A stretch of 64,000 nt of DNA from Paenibacillus sp. TCA20 (GTDB taxonomy: Bacteria > Bacillota > Bacilli > Paenibacillales > Paenibacillaceae): positions 124,001-188,000 of the forward strand of contig NZ_BBIW01000005.1 of the NCBI RefSeq assembly GCF_000732325.1, in the 5' to 3' direction. The translations under genes and the position numbers were made by a program. The notes beneath the pieces are model-generated. The model saw only the letters and a program-made list of their open reading frames with translations, was not told where the DNA came from and ran no database searches. Each line of letters begins with the position of its first letter. Positions within the stretch are counted from its first letter, which is position 1. Below, one piece after another: positions 63,966 through 64,000 of this stretch.

Positions 63966-64000
63966 GTGATCGAAATTCCTGAATCTGTAAGCTCCATTAA
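63966..64000 (+). CDS. Start of an unidentified gene (3' part beyond window)
   Basis: GTG start 8 bases after AAGGAGGT. Only VIEIPESVSSI is visible. The spacing to the VOC gene suggests an operon. Confidence 0.55.
   Translation, partial: MIEIPESVSSI

Overview
The window looks like a chromosomal segment of a Paenibacillus-type Firmicute. The support is low-to-moderate GC, strong AGGAGG-like ribosome binding sites with frequent GTG/TTG starts, a CUT1 sugar ABC operon with a YesM/YesN-type two-component system and no ATPase gene of its own, a DUF4023 small protein, and DUF438/hemerythrin, PadR and secreted YD-repeat proteins. No rRNA, tRNA or CRISPR array was seen.

The first 43 kb is mostly housekeeping and accessory metabolism on the plus strand. 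In order: the 3' end of a PLP aminotransferase; a tandem pair of related membrane-anchored proteins, the second frameshifted; a carbohydrate block of two Gfo/Idh/MocA oxidoreductases, two sugar-phosphate-isomerase-like TIM barrels, an AraC regulator and a MATE transporter; PdxK; glutaminase (minus); DinB-like and 5'-nucleotidase genes; MetE behind MET-box-like palindromes; a very large two-domain isoprenoid-synthase-like protein broken by one base in a T8 run; a DUF438/hemerythrin/PAS gene plus cupin behind an FNR/CRP-type site; SelO; a PilZ-like protein; a TSUP permease (minus); the sugar ABC plus two-component operon; a soluble PAS/MCP sensor; a CwlK-like peptidase; an SF2 helicase with two C-terminal membrane segments; a butanediol-dehydrogenase-like gene divergent from LysR and MarR regulators; a TraB/GumN-type secreted protein; an SDR; and a PadR regulator with a striking self-operator.

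From about 43.5 to 63.5 kb the sequence is visibly more AT-rich and almost entirely minus-strand. It is a polymorphic-toxin island. A secreted Rhs/YD-repeat protein of about 1816 residues ends in a PD-(D/E)XK-like nuclease tip. It is preceded by a subtilisin-like protease and a one-repeat YD protein, and followed by an immunity candidate. Around it lie four displaced cassettes: (i) an Rhs C-terminus with a different nuclease-like tip running in frame into a lipoprotein-like tail; (ii) a HINT/GIY-YIG nuclease tip followed by an Imm26-like remnant; (iii) a HINT/unknown toxin tip with a small immunity candidate; (iv) an Rhs C-terminus with a frameshifted tip followed by another immunity candidate. 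An IS110 fragment, an IS3-type orfA fragment, five copies of an IS-end-like repeat and short CCCGTTAG motifs sit between them. This matches an Rhs locus that stores and swaps toxin tips by recombination in its conserved core. The last 450 bases return to ordinary genes (a VOC protein and the start of another CDS).

Several genes carry single-base indels, some at homopolymers (T8, A7, A6). These may be real decay, slippage sites or base-calling errors; the raw sequence cannot separate these.
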